Shown here: positions 21,021 to 31,989 of the stretch, in pieces
Numbering within the stretch: position 1 is the stretch's first letter
Layout: the number at the start of each line of letters is the position of its first letter
Assembly: GCF_050003625.1 (NCBI RefSeq)
Contig: NC_134398.1
Span: 107,912,026-107,976,025, forward strand
DNA: 64,000 nucleotides
Direction: 5' to 3'
Source: Haematobia irritans
Lineage: Eukaryota; Arthropoda; Insecta; Diptera; Muscidae
Notes under the pieces: model-generated
Databases searched by the model: none
What the model was told of the DNA's origin: nothing
What the model saw: the letters and a program-made list of their open reading frames with translations, nothing else
Position numbers and translations under genes: made by a program

Positions 21021-21653
21021 TACACTGAAAAAAAATATTGTCGTGAGGTCAAAGATTTCATGTCTTTAGAATACTAATGCAAATTTTGCTTAGCACAGAA
21101 GTCGCATTTCTCTAATAAGTTTTTTTCCTTGTCCAAAAGTCGTTAAACTTTTCAATAAAGTCGTACTGTCCTTATAATTAAGTGATTTCACTTAAAAAAA
21201 TGTTTGGGCTAAGGTCAACTTGACTTTAATAATTCGGAAAAATTCTTTAAACTTAATAAAATTGTCTTTAAATTTGTGGCCTTTTTGTATCTTGTCTACA
21301 AAGCAAAAACTCGTTCAAATATAGGACATGTTTTTCAACACTTTATTTTAAAGACGTTTTTTACTTGAAACATTGCATAATTTCTACTGGAAGTCGAGTC
21401 TTAATTTGGAAAATAAAATTGTCATCAACTCGTTTTTAAAGGTCTTTGGTAGTATATGAATAAAAAAGCTGAAAAAGCGAAAAATTAAAATTTGCTTCCT
21501 AGAAGCAAGGACACAAAAACCCAAATTTAAAAGAGAATTGTGTTTTAAAAGTATCCTTACTTGTATTCTCCGCTTCTTTGGCTCGGAATCAATACCAACA
21601 TTTTTAAAGTAAAGACAAAATCTTTGGAACCTGGCATGCTTTTTTTCAGTGTA
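21021..21653 (+). mobile_element. 633-bp MITE with TACACTGAAAAAAA ends, full copy
   Basis: Left end TACACTGAAAAAAAATATTG; right end GCTTTTTTTCAGTGTA gives matching inverted termini of about 13 bases starting with TA. The interior has GTCAAAGATTTCATGTC, TTGTCCAAAAGTCG, AAAGTCAACTTGAC-like modules and no ORF. An inverted copy is at 23860 and a truncated direct copy at 25066. TA-type duplication suggests the Tc1/mariner group. Confidence 0.75.
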
Positions 21654-21914
21654 ATGAGACCTATTTCATATATATGTTAAAGTTCTGTGGCTAACCAAGC
21701 TGAATTTAGAATTTGCAAATTTATAAGAAGCATTTTCCTTTGAATTCTAGAGAAATTATAAAATTCTAATCTGAGTGTTCAAGAATATTATCGATCTTAA
21801 TTCTGCAGATTTTTTATCGAATTACGCATTAAAAGTAAAATTTAGCAATTTTACTTCTAGTTTCAGGCAATTTGCGATATTTGCGCCTATTATGCCCGTA
21901 GAAGTCATATCGGA

Positions 21915-22290
21915 AGGTGTACACTGACACGATATTGACGTGACTCACGAAAATTTTCGTGAATCACGCATGAGTCACACTAATGGCAACGGCGTGAGTG
22001 TGATTAACAAACCAAATGTCGTGTGTGAGCGTGAGTCACGAATATAATTTCTTCGTGAGTGTGCGTGAAGAACGAATTTTAAAATACGCTCACGAAAAAA
22101 ATCCCGCTCACGGCCATAAAACGCTCATGGTGTCAAACACCATGATTATTCGTGAGTCACGACATTTTCGTGCTTGAGTACAAAGTTTATTTTTGTGAGT
22201 GTACGTGAGTCCCACCAAACAACATCGTGCGTCAGTAAGATTTTTCTGTTGTAAGTGAGCGTGAGCAAAATATTACTCACGTGCACACCT
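21915..22290 (+). mobile_element. TCACG-rich foldback element, copy 1
   Basis: Bounded by AGGTGTACACTGACACG and CTCACGTGCACACCT, so ends are roughly inverted. The interior is a dense alternation of CGTGAGT and ACTCACG with local hairpins such as CGAAAATTTTCGTG. An inverted, truncated copy lies at about 25240-25713 with the same order of non-repetitive words (GATTAACAAACCAAA), so this is a dispersed element, not a simple repeat. Confidence 0.65.
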
Positions 22291-22299
22291 CTAATATAG

Positions 22300-23625
22300 A
22301 CCGATCTATACCAATGAACAGGTTTTTTTTACACTGCGGAACAAGAGGGCTAAATTTGATTGAAATCGTTAAAGAGTTAGATATAGCTCCCATAATAATG
22401 TTTTTCCGAATTGCATTTATATAGCCAAAATACCTCCATTTTCCTTGTAAATCGCCACTGCAAATCTAAATCAAATTTGAGTAAAAATCAAAATTGCCTA
22501 TACCTCTAATACATAAATTGTAAATGATGTTTTACGAAATTGCATAAAAATATCTGTAGATTAAAAATTTTCCAATTTTTTACTAACATTGTGCTTCGCT
22601 CCAGGACATTAGTCGATTTGAATTCTAAGCCATGAGATCTTGCAGAAGTCCAAAAAATTTTGGGAATATAAACTTTAGATATAAAACACAACTAACTGGA
22701 AGGATTTGAGATGGTATCGGAAATATGGATCCACAAAGTGGTTCAATGCAAACTTTAGACTTTACTTTTTGTTATGGATTAAAAAATACTTTTAGATTTC
22801 AAAATTTAGGCAAATGGTATAAAAGTTGCGGCTTTTATGTCATCAAATCGGGATATTTGGCTACATGGGGCAATATAAAAACATGTACCGATATAAACCA
22901 ATACATGTACCGATATAAACCAATACATATTTCAAAGTTGCGGCAAATCGGAGATTGGGCTACTTGGCAAATCGGATGAAAATTTCGGCATCTATACTCT
23001 TAACAAGTCAAATCGAGAGTATCGGTCTATTTGGTGGATAGGTCTATATGGAACCATACACACCATATTTGACATATCTTTCTTCATTTAAAAAAAATAA
23101 AAAATAATAAAAAAAGCGAAACTGTCTATATAGAGGATTTGTCAAAGCATGGAAAGATACCAAAATTATCTTTCTCGTTTCCGATATTTTAACAAACATT
23201 TTCATACAGAGACACAGACATTGTGTATGTGGCAATATGGTTTAGGGCCGACCTCTGAGTCGATGGCTAGATCGTCTGACTGTGAACACATTTTTGTGAG
23301 TCTAGGTCGCATTTTAAGTCCAATCGACTTCAAATTTCGCACAAGGTTGATTTGAAAGAAACCGCCTCAATATAGCTTCGATATATCTTTCGCCCCAGAA
23401 GGTAAGTTTTTGCCGTGTGTCAAATTTGGTTGAAATCAGTTCAGATTTAGACATAGCTCCAACATATATCTTTCGCTGGAGGTACACCCATATGAGTACA
23501 TAGGTCTAAGTTTTACAACGATTTACATAGAATTTTACACGAATAATTCTTACTATACGTGTTATACAGTTAGATATAGCTTTCATATGTATATTTGACC
23601 CGATTTATACTCATATGAACACCGT
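22300..23625 (+). repeat. degenerate DINE-like (type 2) sequence
   Basis: Worn segments typical of the family: TTGATTGAAATCGTTAAAGAG, AGATATAGCTCCCATAATAA, CTGAGTCGATGGCTAGATCG, AAGTCCAATCGACTTCAAAT, GGTTGAAATCAGTTCAGATT. The 22-base direct repeat ACATGTACCGATATAAACCA at 22881 and 22903 lies within. No terminus is preserved. Confidence 0.5.
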
Positions 23626-23627
23626 AG

Positions 23628-23859
23628 GTTAGGTTAAGTTAGGTTAAAGTGACAGCCCGATTAAGTTTCAGGCTCACTTCGACTATGCAGTCCATTGTGA
23701 TTCCACATTTAACTAAAAGTAACTTTACATATGGGCACTTCTAGTTTTATCCACTGAACCTTCTCTATTATTTTCATTTGTTGAACGAACCAGATTGTTC
23801 CAAATACATTAACAGACTGCTTAAGTTAACGTTTTCTAGGTTTGCCAGTAATCTAAAGC
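23628..23859 (-). mobile_element. 5'-truncated LINE 3' end (TAACC-tailed)
   Basis: Plus strand shows GGTTAGGTTAAGTTAGGTTA then sequence matching 34144-34375, the 3' end of a LINE in minus orientation. It is cut at 23859 by the MITE copy that follows. Homology covers the 3' UTR and the last ORF2 codons. Confidence 0.7.
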
Positions 23860-24473
23860 TACACTGAAACAAAAGCATGTCCGGTTCCAAAGATTTTGTC
23901 TTTACTTTAAAAATTTAGGTATTTATTCCGAGCCAAAGAAGCGGAGAATTAATGTAGGGATACTTTTAAGACTTTTAAATTTGGGTTTTGTGTACTTGAT
24001 TCTAGGAAGCAAATTTTAATTGTTCGCTTTTTCAGCTTTTTTTCTTCATATGCTACCAAAGTCCTTTAAAAACGAGTTAACGACAACTTTATTTTCCAAA
24101 TTCAGACTCTACTTCCAGTACAAATTATTCAATGTTTCAAGTACAAAACGTCTTTAAAATAAAGTGTTGAAAAACATGTCCTATATTTGAACGATTTTTT
24201 TTCTTTGTAGTCAAGATGCAAAAAAAGAACAAATTTAAAGACAATTTCATTAATTTTAAAGATTTTTTTTCTGAATTATTAAAGTCAAGTTGACCTTTCC
24301 CAAAAAAAATATTCTTTCATGTTATGATACCCATTTTTAATTCAAATTATAAGGACAATACGACTTCATAGAAAAGTTTATCGACTTTTGGACAAGGAAA
24401 ACAACTTTATATTAGAGAAATGCGTCTTCTATGCTAAGCAAAATTTGCATACGTATTTTTAGGACATGAAATC
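23860..24473 (-). mobile_element. MITE with TACACTGAAAAAAA ends, inverted copy
   Basis: Reverse-complement of the 21021 element over most of its length, beginning TACACTGAAACAAAAGCATG and fading after GGACATGAAATC; the distal about 25 bases with the second terminus are missing. It interrupts the LINE tail at its left. Confidence 0.7.
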
Positions 24474-24514
24474 ATTTATTCTAATAATACCCCTCACATT
24501 CTTAGATTTACTAA

Positions 24515-24640
24515 TTCGGTCTTTCTAGTTTACTCACTTGTTTGTTAATAATAAAAAACTACTCGAGTAGTTAGAATATTATGCCTTGATGTCGTAATGC
24601 GAACATATCACAAATGTCGCAATTGAAGTTTGTGGTTCAG
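24515..24640 (-). repeat. inverted copy of the TGTTCGCATTACG repeat
   Basis: Reverse-complement contains GATATGTTCGCATTACG, CATCAAGGCATAATATTC and a terminal AACAAGTGAGTAAA. This matches 26962-27045 and 30455-30545, where the same sequence abuts the start of a DINE-like element. Confidence 0.55.
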
Positions 24641-24788
24641 TGTGTTATGGCGTTCTTTTGTCGTTCCAGCAGGCCCAGAATTCTTCTATTTTCTAATTCT
24701 AAAAATTAGATAGTTGTTGTTTTTTTTATTTTTTAATAAAGACATCAAGACGAAATAAGAAATAAATAATCATCAAAATTACCATTTC

Positions 24789-24890
24789 ATGGATACACCA
24801 CCACCCAGGAACGTAAGGGTTGGTGTACATCATCCAGAGCGCGAAAATCCAGCGCTACAAAAAAAAAAAAAAAAAAGAAAAAAGAATTTT
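24789..24890 (+). other. short frame ending in poly(A)
   Basis: ATG at 24789 reads MDTPPPRNVRVGVHHPEREN and then runs into an 18-base A tract. It may be a cut piece of a LINE or cDNA; no stop or domain is seen. Recorded because poly(A) inside a coding-like context suggests a retrotransposition scar. Confidence 0.25.
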
Positions 24891-25065
24891 CCAGGCTGGT
24901 TTAAACAGGATTCCTGAGGATACTGTAGCTGAAGCGGTGAGAAGCTACAAGGTCAATCCAGTTATCGGAGACCGACTACCGCCCATAGCACCGGAGGAAA
25001 GAGAACTCCCACGGCAGATAGTTTTAGCCCAATTAAGATCTGGCTTGTGCTGCCGCCTCAATTCC
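24891..25065 (+). pseudogene. Jockey-group LINE ORF2 C-terminal fragment
   Basis: Encodes FQAGLNRIPEDTVAEAVRSY..., then LPPIAPEERELPRQIVLAQL and RSGLCCRLNSY. The LPR(Q/E)...LAQLRSG.C.RLNSY motif is characteristic of the C-terminal domain downstream of the RT in Jockey-type fly LINEs. The expected Cys-rich continuation is absent because a MITE is inserted right after LNSY. Confidence 0.7.
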
Positions 25066-25233
25066 TATACTGAAAAAAATATTGTCGTGAGGCCAAAGAT
25101 TTCATGTCCTTAAAATACGAATGCAAATTTTGCTTAGCATAAAAGACGCATTTTTCTGATAAAAAGTTTTTTTCTTTGTCCAAAAGTCGGTAAAATTTTC
25201 AATGAAGTCGTATTGTCCTTATAATTAAGTGAG
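25066..25233 (+). mobile_element. MITE with TACACTGAAAAAAA ends, truncated copy
   Basis: Begins TATACTGAAAAAAATATTGTCG and follows the 21021 copy to AATTAAGTGA, then stops at the TCACG-rich element. It inserted into the LINE fragment on its left. Confidence 0.7.
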
Positions 25234-25239
25234 TAAATC

Positions 25240-25713
25240 ATACTCACGGAAGATATTGTTTGGTAGGACTCACGCTCACGCACACTCATTAAAAGAAAAT
25301 TTGTACTCACGCACGAAAACGTCGTGACTCACGAAAAATACCGTGACTCGCAAAAAATATCGTGCCCCACGAATAATTTTATGAGTAATTTACCTTACCG
25401 AAGTGTCTGAAAACATGAGCATTATTAAAATCGAGAGTGCTACTAAAATTGTAATTGTGTCACTAAAATTGTAATTGAATTTAACTCTTAAGCGTTTTAT
25501 GTTGGTGAGCAGGATTATTTTCGTGAGCGTAATTCGTTACTCACGCACACTCACGAAGATATTATTTTCGTGACTCACGCTCACGCACGACATTTTGGTT
25601 TGTTAATCACGCTCACGCACACTAACGCCGTTGTCATGAGCTTGGCTAAGGACTCACGCACGAATCACGAAAATTTTCGTGAGTAACGACAATTTCGTGT
25701 CACGTGCACACCT
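25240..25713 (-). mobile_element. TCACG-rich foldback element, inverted copy 2
   Basis: Reverse-complement starts AGGTGTGCACGTGACACG and follows the order of copy 1 through GATTAACAAACCAAAATGTC. The distal end is truncated at the junction with the MITE. It carries an extra middle stretch with TTAAATTCAATTACAATTT. Confidence 0.65.
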
Positions 25714-26107
25714 ATAAACCAAACACGCTTAATCCTCAAAGATACCATATACTTACACAATGTGCACAATTTCAACTGAGTCGGATGAAATTTTGTTCCG
25801 TATACCACTTCAAACAGATCGGAAAAAATTTGAACCTCCAGGAAGCTCCGGAAATCAACTGTCCGGAAAAGAATTGTATCGGTGATAAAAGTGGTCAGTT
25901 TTTGGACATTTCTGCGATTTTGAGCATGAAGATGAAAATTTTCCGTACTAATGTATTCAGCATATTTGTTGGCCGTTCAAGGGCTACAACTTTGCTAAAT
26001 ACATCAAACACGAATTCATAGCATTTTTCGAGATATGGCCATACAAAATTGCAAAAAAGTGCTCAAAAATTGAAGGCTCATAAACGTGAACTGCAAAATC
26101 CTTTTGC
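25714..26107. other. intervening sequence, nothing identified
   Basis: A 105-codon open frame spans 25704-26021 but begins inside the foldback element and has no recognisable domain; I treat it as chance. Part reads like worn DINE sequence (CACTTCAAACAGATCGG). Confidence 0.35.
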
Positions 26108-26272
26108 GCTGCTATTGAAGTTGTACTCTGGTAGTTGATTTGAATGAAGAAATAAAAAAAATTGTCTAATTTTTACAATTTGAAAAAGTTTTCCAATCCA
26201 ACCGAGGGTCCAACCTGGGTCTGGAGGCACTTTAACACAAAGCCTTAACATACCGAAACGTCAACTCAAATG
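26108..26272 (+). repeat. dispersed repeat left of mariner, copy 1
   Basis: TTGTACTCTGGTAGTTGATT and TGAATGAAGAAATAAAAAAA, then CCAACCGAGGGTCC, match 30325-30420. Together with the sequence right of the mariner, it shows that 26.1-27.6 kb and 30.3-31.2 kb are paralogous. Confidence 0.55.
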
Positions 26273-26274
26273 TA

Positions 26275-26959
26275 ACAGGTTGGCTGATTTTTTGTCCGTT
26301 TTTATTATTTAACATAGTTCCCTTCAAGAGCGATACAACGATTATAACGACCTTCCAATTTTTTGATACCTTCGGTTTTGCCTCAAAATAGGCCTCAGTT
26401 TCGGCGATCACCTCTTCATTGCAGCCAAATTTTTTACCTGCGAGCATTTTGAGGTCTGAGAACAAGAAAAAGTCGCTGTGGGCCAGATCTGGAGAATACG
26501 GTGGGTGCTATCTCTGCTATCTTGATCAACTTCATTTTACGGTCATTCAAAATCATTTTGTGGATTTTTTTGATGTTTTCGTCGGTAACCACCTCTTTCG
26601 GGCGTCCACTGCGCTCACCGTCCTCCGTGCTCATTTCACCACGCTTGAATTTTGCATACCAATCAATTATTGTTGATTTCCCTGGGGCAGAGTCCGGAAA
26701 CTCATTATAAAGCCAAGTTTTTGCTTCCACCGTATTTTTTCTCTTCAGAAAATAATATTTTATCAAAAAACGAAATTACTTTTTTTCACAATAACAAAAA
26801 TTGCTTCACAAAAGACGCTCTATCCCACAAACTAATTGACTTACAAACGTCAAATTTTGACACGAATCATTTGAAGGTTGGTACTATATAAAAATAACAT
26901 GCATTTAATACTAGCGACGCCATCTATGTGTCAGACCGGGGACTTATCAGCCAACCTGT
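26275..26959 (-). mobile_element. DD34D mariner, internally deleted (685 bp)
   Basis: Perfect-looking ends ACAGGTTGGCTGAT... and ...ATCAGCCAACCTGT with TA on both sides (26273-26274, 26960-26961). Relative to a typical mariner of about 1.3 kb, the middle is gone. The paralogous locus at about 30.45 kb lacks the element. Lineage within mariner not assigned. Confidence 0.9.
26380..26800 (-). pseudogene. DD34D mariner transposase, central deletion
   Basis: N-terminal half encodes IKYYFLKRKNTVEAKTWLYN, then GKSTIIDWYAKFKRGEMSTE and the SGRPKEVVTDENIKKIHK linker, i.e. the paired HTH region with GRP motif. After KLIKIAEI it jumps to PPYSPDL.HSDFFLFSDLK and KMLAGKKFGCNEEVIAETEA at the C-terminus. 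The catalytic Asp 1 and Asp 2 are lost and only the last Asp region remains. The joint also changes frame. The normal start codon region is mutated. It could at most encode a DNA-binding fragment. Confidence 0.85.
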
Positions 26960-26961
26960 TA

Positions 26962-27580
26962 TGTAGTATGTTCGCATTACGGCATCAAGGCATAATGTTA
27001 TAACTACTTCTCCAGAAGTTCTTTATTATTATGAACAAATATACGGTTCTTAGGGCCAAATTCTGCAAAATCGGCAGAACCATTTGTACATTTCCAAGTC
27101 TAAATCAACGATATTTTGAATTTTTGGTTGATAGCACAAAAGATTGCGGCCTGCCAAATTTGTGATCAGTTAATAAAAAAGGGAGCTATATGTAAATCTG
27201 AACCGATTTCAATGAAATTTTGTACACTTGAAAAGTATTTTGAGTTAAATCTCGCGACGATCGGTTAGAAAATAAGCGTTTGTTGAAATCGGGCAATACA
27301 TATACATGGGAGTTATATGTAAAAAGTAAACAGCAATCAATAGAGCCAAGAAAACACCATGTACCGAATTTAATCAAAATCGATTAAAAATTGCAACCGG
27401 GATCCTACAACATGACGGACGGATATCAAGGGTTTGATCGACTCAGGAGGTGATTCTGAGTCGATCGGATATATTTGCAATATCTCTGGCAGGACAGATC
27501 AAAGTTATTAAACCCTGACCACTATGTGGGCTAGGGCATAAAAATTAAAGAACGCAGGTTCAATTCTCATGTTATTACAC
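26962..27580 (+). repeat. TGTTCGCATTACG repeat plus DINE-like interior, copy 1
   Basis: TATGTTCGCATTACGGCATC, ATTATTATGAACAAATA, GGCCAAATTCTGCAAAA, GACTCAGGAGGTGATTCTG, AGGACAGATCAAAGTTATTA and AAGAACGCAGGTTCAATTCT all recur in the same order at 30455-31166. The last word is a tRNA B-box-like sequence, so a SINE remnant may flank. Confidence 0.6.
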
Positions 27581-27955
27581 TAGTTTACAAAAAAAAATCA
27601 TGTAGATTTGGATTCAGCGTAACCTTAAAAATGATATTCCATTCTTAATCAACAGAACCGTAACAAAAATAAACTTATTACATGCAATAAACTTATAACC
27701 TATTAGAAAATGTTATTTTTGTATGGAAATCGCGATTTATATCAATTCAGTAAATCGTGAATCTAGATCTAAATTTTCGATACCATCATATCACATCCGT
27801 CAAATGTGTTGGGGGCTATATATAAAGGTTTGTCCCAAATACATACATTTAAATATCACTCGATCTGGACATAGTTTGATAGACTTCTACAAAATCTATA
27901 GACTCAAAATTTAAGTCGGCTAAAGCCCTAAGGTGGAACACAATGTTAGTAAAAA

Positions 27956-28226
27956 ACAAGTAAGGAAAGTCTAAAGTCGGGCGGGTCCGACTATATTATA
28001 CCCTGCACCACCTTGTATGTCTATCCGTCAAATGTGTTGGGTGCTATATATAAAGGTTTGTCCCAAATACATACATTTAAATATCACTCGATCTGGGCAG
28101 AATTTGATAGACTTCTACAAAATCTATAGACTCAAATTTTAAGTCGGCTAATGCATTAGGGTGGGACACAATGTTAGTAAAAAATAACTTATAATACCCT
28201 GTTCCACAGTGTGGCGCAGGGTATAA
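27956..28226 (+). mobile_element. short DINE-like element nested in the type 2 copy
   Basis: Runs from CAAGTAAGGAAAGTCTAAAG, GGCGGGTCCGACTATATTA to the 3' hairpin CCACAGTGTGGCGCAGGG. The empty site GTTAGTAAAAAAATATGGG is intact at about 56335 and 61455, proving a nested insertion. An A-rich target and no clear duplication are seen. Confidence 0.7.
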
Positions 28227-28419
28227 ATATGGGAAACATTTAAATCGGAAGCAATTTTAAGGAAACTTCGCAAAAGTTTATTTATGATTTATCGCTCGAT
28301 ATATATGTATTAGAAGTTTAGGAAAATTAGAGTCATTTTTACAACTTTTCGACTAAGCAGTGGCGATTTTACAAGGAAAATGTTTGTATTTTGACCCTTT
28401 TTGTCGAAATCGGAAAAAC

Positions 28420-29235
28420 ATATATATGGGAGCTATATCTAAATCTGAACCGATTTCAAACAAATTTGGCACACATGACTATATTACTAATTGTACTCCT
28501 AGTGGAAAATTTCAACCAAATTGGGAAAAAAATCTGGCTTCTGGGGCCATATAAGTCCATATCGGACGAAAAAGATATATGGAAGCTATATCTAAATCTG
28601 AACCGATTTCAATCAAATTTGGCACACATAGCTTTAATGCTAATTCTACTCCCTGTACAAAATTTCAACCAAACTGGAGCAAAAAATTGGCCTCTGTGGT
28701 CATATGAATGTAAATCGGGCGAAAGCTATATATGGGAGCTATATCTAAATTTGAACCGATTTCAACCAAATTTGGCACGCATAGCTATAATGCTAATTCT
28801 ACTCCCTGTGCAAAATTTCAACTAAATCGGAGCAAAGAATTGGCCTCTGTGGTCATATGAGTGTAAATCGGGCGAACGATATATATGGCAGCTATATCTA
28901 AATCTGAACCGATTTCAATAAAATTTGGCACACTTGACTACACTACTAATTGTACTCCTAGTGCAAAATTTCAACCAATTTGGGGTAAAACTCTGGCTTC
29001 TGGGACCGTATTAGTCCATAACGGGCGAAACATATATATGGGAGCTATATCTAAATCTGAACCGATTTCAATAAAATTTTTCACACTTGACTAAAGTACT
29101 AATTGTTCTTCTTGTGCAAAATTTTAAGCAAATTAGGGTAAAACTCTGGCTTCTGGGGCCATATAAATTCATATCGGGCGAAATATATATATGGGAGCTA
29201 TATCTAAATCTGAACCGATTTATTCCACAATAAAT
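28420..29235 (+). repeat. tandem ~150-bp units of the type 2 DINE-like element
   Basis: Six units, each with ATATATGGGAGCTATATC, AACCGATTTCAA and AAATTTGGCACAC. Unit number differs among copies (six here, five at 56.5 and 61.6 kb). Confidence 0.8.
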
Positions 29236-29447
29236 AGGGATCTATTCTGAGCCAAAACACATACTTGTGCCAAATTTGAAGTCGATTGGACTAAAACTTC
29301 GACCTAGACTTTGATTACAAAGTCTCTCAGGAGCCCACCCTGAGCATTTTTGCCAAAGACACCATGTGTCTATCTCGTCTCCTTCTGGGTGTTGCAAACA
29401 TATGCAACTTATAATACCCTGTTCCACAGTGTGGCGCAGGGTATAAA

Positions 29448-29820
29448 TATTTTCTTAATTCCAAAAATCCTAAATCCTCAAAACAAGTCTTAGCCTATAT
29501 TTGAAGCTTAAATCTCTTAAATCTAAAGATTCAACATTTCAGTTAATTTAAGGACGATTTCTTTCAATCAAAAATGTGTTTCTTTACATTAAGGAAACAT
29601 TTTCCTTAGTTTGAAGACATGCATTTTTAACGAAGGGACGCAAATTTTCAAAGTGTGTGTCCTAAATTTAATGAAAAAAAATTTTTGAAGCAAAGATTAT
29701 AAACTTTCTTTTAATAAAAATTTCATTATTTAAAAAAAAATGCCTTTAATATAATGAAATAGCGCATCCCAAAATTGAGGTTGCGTAATCTTTAATATCG
29801 CGTAAACATTTTTTTCAGTG
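29448..29820. repeat. possible worn MITE ending TTTTTTTCAGTG
   Basis: A-rich, T-rich modules (CATTAAGGAAACATTTTCC, AAAATTTTCATTATTT) ending in ACATTTTTTTCAGTGCG, which resembles the CACTGAAAAAA terminus. The other terminus was not found. Confidence 0.3.
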
Positions 29821-29850
29821 CGTGTTCACGTTACCGCGGGTTCACTGTAT

Positions 29851-30015
29851 ATCCATACCACACTTTTAATGTGCATATTTTCGAAGCCCACGTTTAATAT
29901 AAATTAAATAAGCAGGAATCACCCTGTAGTTGGTAAATTTAAACTTCTTGAATATATGTGTTAGTTTTTGCCTTTGAAACTATTCTATAAATAGAACACA
30001 TGATTGTATGTATTG
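29851..30015 (+). repeat. dispersed repeat, copy 2 (paralogue at 20.5 kb)
   Basis: See the matching words listed for 20525-20705; here CTATAAATAGAACACATG follows as well. Confidence 0.6.
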
Positions 30016-30324
30016 TATGCTTTTCTCCCATTTTGAGCAAAGGGCTTTCTTATTGTCTTACACGATCTTTACTCGATGATTGTTGCTGAAAACTACACCC
30101 AGAAAAAAGTGAAGCCACTATGAAAGAAAATTTAAATTAGAAAATTAACTAGAATATTTCAGCAATTGCAACATTGTACAAATTAGTTAATCAATTTTGT
30201 CAAATTGAAGATAATTTATTAAAAATAAAACATTAACATTTTTTACGTAAACATAACTACCCAGCAAACAGGGCTTCCAAAATTTTACATGAGCTTGCCA
30301 TAGGACGGAAGTACTCTACTGCGC

Positions 30325-31172
30325 TGCTGTAGAAATTGTACTCTGGTAGTTGATTTGAATGAAGAAATAAAAAAATTTTCTAATTTTAAAAAGTTTTTCG
30401 ATCCCACCGAGCTACAAACCCACGCGGCTGCCGTCACATATACAATTGAGACGGTTGTGATATGTTCGCATTACGTCATCAAAGCATAATATTCTAACTA
30501 TTTCTTGAATAGTTTTTAATTATTATGAACAAATAAGTGAGTAAAGTAGAAAGTCTGGCGGGTCGGTTCGCATTATCATACCCTAAACCATCCCGTCCTA
30601 ATTAGTAAATTTACGAGTTTATTATTAGTATTATTAAAATAAATTTGGGATATAAACTTAACATTCGATGATATTTTAGAGGTTTGGTTGGTACTGCAGA
30701 AGGTTAGATCTATTAATATACATATATTATTATATTATGGAAAAATATACGGTTATTAGGGCCAAATTCTGCAAAACTGGCCGATAATTTTTGTTTGGGA
30801 GCTATATTTAAGTCTAAACTACTTGCAATGACATTTTGCAGGTTTGGTTGATACCACAAAAGATTGCGGGAGCTATTTGTAAATCTGAACAGATTACAAT
30901 GAAATTGAAAATTAAAATTGAATTAAACAACAGAACCAACAAAACACCCTGTACGGAATTTCATTAAAATCGGTTAAAAATTGAAAACGGAATTCTACGA
31001 ACAACAAATACATGGACGAACGAACTCAAAGGTCAGATCGACTCAGGAGGATATTCTGAGTCGATCGGTATATATTTTCAATATCTCTGGTAGGACAGAT
31101 CAAAGTTATTATGCCCTGACCACAATGAGCTTCAGGGTATAAAAATAAAGAACGCAGGTTCAATTCTTGGCG
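30325..31172 (+). repeat. paralogue of the 26.1-27.6 kb composite, without mariner
   Basis: TTGTACTCTGGTAGTTGATT..., TGATATGTTCGCATTACG, then AAATAAGTGAGTAAAGTAG starting a DINE-like element, GACTCAGGAGGATATTCTGA and a 3' end CCCTGACCACAATGAGC...AGGGTATAAAAAT (hairpin-like). It ends in AAGAACGCAGGTTCAATTCT as at 27555. Confidence 0.6.
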
Positions 31173-31204
31173 AAATTTGTGTTAGATAGATTATCGAAAG
31201 ATTG

Positions 31205-31965
31205 TTTTTGTATTTGTACCTACCAGAAATATTGATTTTAGACCCCATAAAATATATACCGATCTACTCGGAATCACCTCCTGAGTCGATCTAGCCCTTG
31301 CTATCCGTCCGTCTGTCCATGTATTTGTTTTTCGCAGGATTCCGGTCGCAATTAGTAACCGATTTTGATGATGATTTGGAAGAAATCGGATCATATGTAT
31401 ATGTATCGCTCAATTACGACAAACGGGATCACGTTGCGCTTTATTACTTACCGATCGTTGTCAAATTTGGCACAAATTAATATTTTCCATAACTTTTCAA
31501 GTCTGCAAAATTTCATCGAAATCGGTTCAGATTTAGATATAGCTCTTATATATATGTATCGCCCGATTTTCCCAAATTTGGCCATAAAACCCTGATTTAT
31601 AAACCGATCTTACTCAATCTCAGCATACTATAATATTTTATAACACTAGTAATATGTGCACAAAATCATCGAGATCGGTTCAGATTTAGCTTTAGCTCCC
31701 ATATATATGTATCGCCCGATTTCCATAAATTTGACCATAAAACTCTTATTTATCAACCGATCATACTAAAATTTAGCACAAGGTAACCTTCTGTGCTATC
31801 AACTAAACCTGCATAATATTAAATGTTACTCCAATTTCAAATTTAGATGTATTGTCTGATCGAACTTAGACCTACACATAGCTCTTACATAAATATATTG
31901 CCCGATTTCATAAATTTGGCTACATTATCCACACTAATTGTGCCGATTTCCTATTTTGTTAATAA
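31205..31965 (+). repeat. DINE-like element, worn copy
   Basis: AGACCCCATAAAATATATAC, CTCCTGAGTCGATCTAGCCC, GTCCGTCTGTCC, then two or three units with CGGTTCAGATTTAG and ATATATGTATCGCCCGAT. Ends eroded. Confidence 0.6.
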
Positions 31966-31989
31966 TAAACTCAATATTAGTGACCTACT

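Larger units (their letters stand above)
27764..29447 (+). mobile_element. DINE-like element, type 2, with a nested copy inside
   Basis: Parallel to the copies at 56.1 and 61.2 kb: TAGATCTAAATTTTCGATAC, CTCGATCTGGACA, CACAATGTTAGTAAAAAA, then (after the nested element) ATGGGAAACATTTAAATC, six tandem units of about 150 bases containing GAGCTATATCTAAATCTGAA, ending in ACCCTGTTCCACAGTGTGG...CAGGGTATA. Units encode nothing. Terminal hairpin and missing ORFs fit non-autonomous Helentron-like elements. Confidence 0.65.

Noticed and set aside
28360..29235. Evenly spaced repeats at 28.4-29.2 kb and in the minisatellites looked superficially like a CRISPR array
   Set aside because: Repeat and spacer are equally similar between units, unit length is about 150 or about 29 bases without unique spacers, and the genome is eukaryotic.
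31298..31595. Overlapping short frames in a worn DINE-like copy
   Set aside because: No domain, and they lie entirely in tandem DINE units.
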